A stretch of DNA of 64,000 nt from the NCBI RefSeq assembly GCF_012927205.1, contig NZ_JABBGC010000001.1, positions 1,922,001 to 1,986,000 on the forward strand. Reading direction: 5' to 3'. The translations under genes were made by a program, and so were the position numbers. Positions 62,667 through 64,000 of the stretch are shown here, piece after piece (within the stretch, counting starts at the first letter, position 1; each line of letters starts with the position of its first letter). This DNA comes from Chitinophaga fulva (GTDB lineage Bacteria > Bacteroidota > Bacteroidia > Chitinophagales > Chitinophagaceae). The notes under the pieces are model-generated. The model was not told where the DNA came from. It did not search any database and saw nothing but the letters and a program-made list of their open reading frames with translations.

Positions 62667-63428
62667 ATGGACCTGTTTCAATTGAAAGGAAAAACCGCGC
62701 TCGTCACCGGTTGTAAGCGTGGTATCGGAAAAGCGATGGCGGTGGCGCTGGCTTCCGCCGGTGCGGATATCATCGGGGTATCCGCCTCCCTGGAGTTGCA
62801 GGGCAGCGATGTGGAAAAAGAAGTGACGGCGCTGGGCCGCAGTTTTAAAGCTTACCAGTCTGATTTCTCCAACCGTGAGTCATTGTATGCCTTTATCCGC
62901 CAGTTACAGCAGGACGTAAAGGCCGTCGACATCCTCGTCAACAATGCCGGTACTATTCTCCGGAAACCGGCAGCAGAGCATCCTGACGAGTATTGGGACG
63001 AGGTGATCAACATCAACCTGAATGCTCAGTTTATCCTTACCCGTGAAATCGGGAAAGGGATGATTGAAAGAGGCGCCGGAAAGATTATCTTTACTGCCTC
63101 ATTGCTCACCTTCCAGGGAGGGATCAATGTGCCGGGATATGCCGCCAGCAAAGGGGCGGTAGGCTCACTGGTGAAAGCGTTCGCCAATGAATGGGCCGGC
63201 AAGGGAGTGAACGTCAATGCGATCGCTCCGGGCTATATCGCTACCGACAACACGGCTGCCCTGAGGGCGGATGAAAAGCGCAGTACCTCCATACTTGAGA
63301 GGATACCCGCAGGACGTTGGGGCGAACCGGAAGACTTTGCGGGACCCGTTATCTTCCTCGCTTCCAAAGCTGCGGATTATGTACATGGTACTGTACTCAC
63401 AGTAGATGGTGGTTGGATGGGCAGATAA
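62667..63428 (+). CDS. kduD: 2-dehydro-3-deoxy-D-gluconate 5-dehydrogenase
   Basis: SDR oxidoreductase that reduces DKII to 2-keto-3-deoxygluconate, the substrate of KdgK. 253 residues. Seen: TGCKRGIGKAMAVAL (nucleotide loop), NNAGTILRKPA, the active-site Tyr-x3-Lys in YAASKGAV, and TVDGGWMGR at the end. Length and gene order fit KduD better than a general SDR. Confidence 0.93.
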   Translation: MDLFQLKGKTALVTGCKRGIGKAMAVALASAGADIIGVSASLELQGSDVEKEVTALGRSFKAYQSDFSNRESLYAFIRQLQQDVKAVDILVNNAGTILRKPAAEHPDEYWDEVININLNAQFILTREIGKGMIERGAGKIIFTASLLTFQGGINVPGYAASKGAVGSLVKAFANEWAGKGVNVNAIAPGYIATDNTAALRADEKRSTSILERIPAGRWGEPEDFAGPVIFLASKAADYVHGTVLTVDGGWMGR

Positions 63429-63455
63429 TTTATATTTACCGTTAATGGCTAATAC

Positions 63456-64000
63456 ATGAGTAAACGTACAGAAAAAACAATCGTTGATATCGCAGAAGAA
63501 CTGAAATTATCGGTATCTACTGTATCCCGCGCCCTGAACGACAATCCTAACATCAGCGCACGAACGAAAGACAAGGTTAAAAAAATGGCCCGTAAACTGG
63601 GCTACCGTCCTAATGCGCTGGCTGCCGGTTTGCGCAACAATAAAAGCAAAACCATTGGCCTGATCGTTCCGCGTATCTCCATGTTTTTTCCCGCTGCCAT
63701 CAGTACCATTATCCAGAATAAATTACAAGAACACGGCTACAACCTGATCATTTGCCAGTCCAACGACTCCTACGAACAGGAAGTAGCCCTGGTTAATACC
63801 CTGTATTCCGCCCGGGTAGACGGCCTGGTAGTCAGCACTACGCTGTATACCACCGACTTCTCCCATTTTGATGTTTTTAAAGACAACAATATCCCGCTGG
63901 TATTTTTTGACCGCGTGCCCAAAGATTACAATGTGAAGGTGATCAAGGGAGATGATTACCTGGGAGGGTTTACCGCCACCAGTCACCTGATAGAAAGAGG
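63456..64000 (+). CDS. LacI family transcriptional regulator (3' end beyond window)
   Basis: 181 complete codons visible. N-terminal HTH with VSTVSRALN (LacI signature, about residues 20-28) and hinge GYRPNALAAGLRNN, then the periplasmic-binding-like sensor domain (TIGLIVPRISMFFPA onward). Starts 27 nt after kduD. The window contains two perfect TGCAAACGTTTGCA palindromes, in the kduI promoter and before exuT, which this protein probably binds; the inducer would be a uronate or KDG-type compound (inference). The open end is a window effect. Confidence 0.9.
   Translation, partial: MSKRTEKTIVDIAEELKLSVSTVSRALNDNPNISARTKDKVKKMARKLGYRPNALAAGLRNNKSKTIGLIVPRISMFFPAAISTIIQNKLQEHGYNLIICQSNDSYEQEVALVNTLYSARVDGLVVSTTLYTTDFSHFDVFKDNNIPLVFFDRVPKDYNVKVIKGDDYLGGFTATSHLIER

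Overview
The window looks like chromosome from a member of the Bacteroidota, most likely Chitinophaga or a close relative in the Chitinophagaceae. Seen in the sequence: several promoters carry the phylum's -7 element TAnnTTTG, starts lack Shine-Dalgarno sites, and there are porin-family beta-barrels, a GIN-domain (DUF2807) lipoprotein and part of a flexirubin (dialkylresorcinol/aryl polyene) pigment cluster. No tRNA, rRNA, CRISPR array or insertion sequence was found. Genus assignment is inference.

Layout. 1-8.3 kb holds housekeeping genes: an M32 carboxypeptidase running off the left edge, a Nif3-like protein, a zinc-ribbon coiled-coil protein, a TPR protein, recN, fabI, a DUF2795 protein and lolD. 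8.3-21.6 kb carries all four genes of the ligase-associated DNA damage response set, split into two blocks: helicase + pdeM (with a histone-deacetylase-like gene behind them) and exonuclease + ATP-dependent ligase. Between the blocks lie a purine permease, an S66 peptidase, envelope proteins, and an Lrp regulator divergent from an MFS pump. 21.6-25.5 kb has a substrate-binding lipoprotein, guaA and the GIN protein. 25.7-34.4 kb is the flexirubin block: darA, darB, a small conserved-type protein, a BtrH-like protein, an ABC exporter pair, an acyl carrier protein, a ketosynthase and a cysteine-less ketosynthase partner. The ammonia lyase, ketoreductase and dehydratase expected for a full pathway are not here.

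34.4-35.9 kb is an accessory island: a YhcG/DUF1016 nuclease and three copies of one palindrome, one inside the gene. 35.9-43.9 kb returns to core genes (M14 peptidase, rpsT, sucA, sucB, an RsmB-type methyltransferase). 43.9-47.1 kb is a second accessory island: two adjacent P-loop ATPases behind a triple repeat that ends at the first start codon. After a GNAT acetyltransferase and mnmA, 49.0-64.0 kb is a hexuronate utilisation region: uxaB-uxaC-kdgK-kdgA-exuT, convergent uxaA, a heparinase II/III-type lyase, then kduI, a GH88/105-DUF4861 fusion, kduD and a LacI regulator cut by the right edge. Both branches feed 2-keto-3-deoxygluconate to KdgK and the KDPG aldolase. The perfect LacI-type palindrome TGCAAACGTTTGCA occurs in the kduI promoter and again inside the end of kdgA, just before exuT.

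The most unusual signals are (1) the nuclease palindromes, whose copies differ only by paired changes that keep the symmetry; (2) five long inverted repeats of unrelated sequence (arms 23-39 nt), each starting within about 11 nt of a stop codon and nearly filling its intergenic gap; and (3) the two-ATPase cassette with its repeat array.
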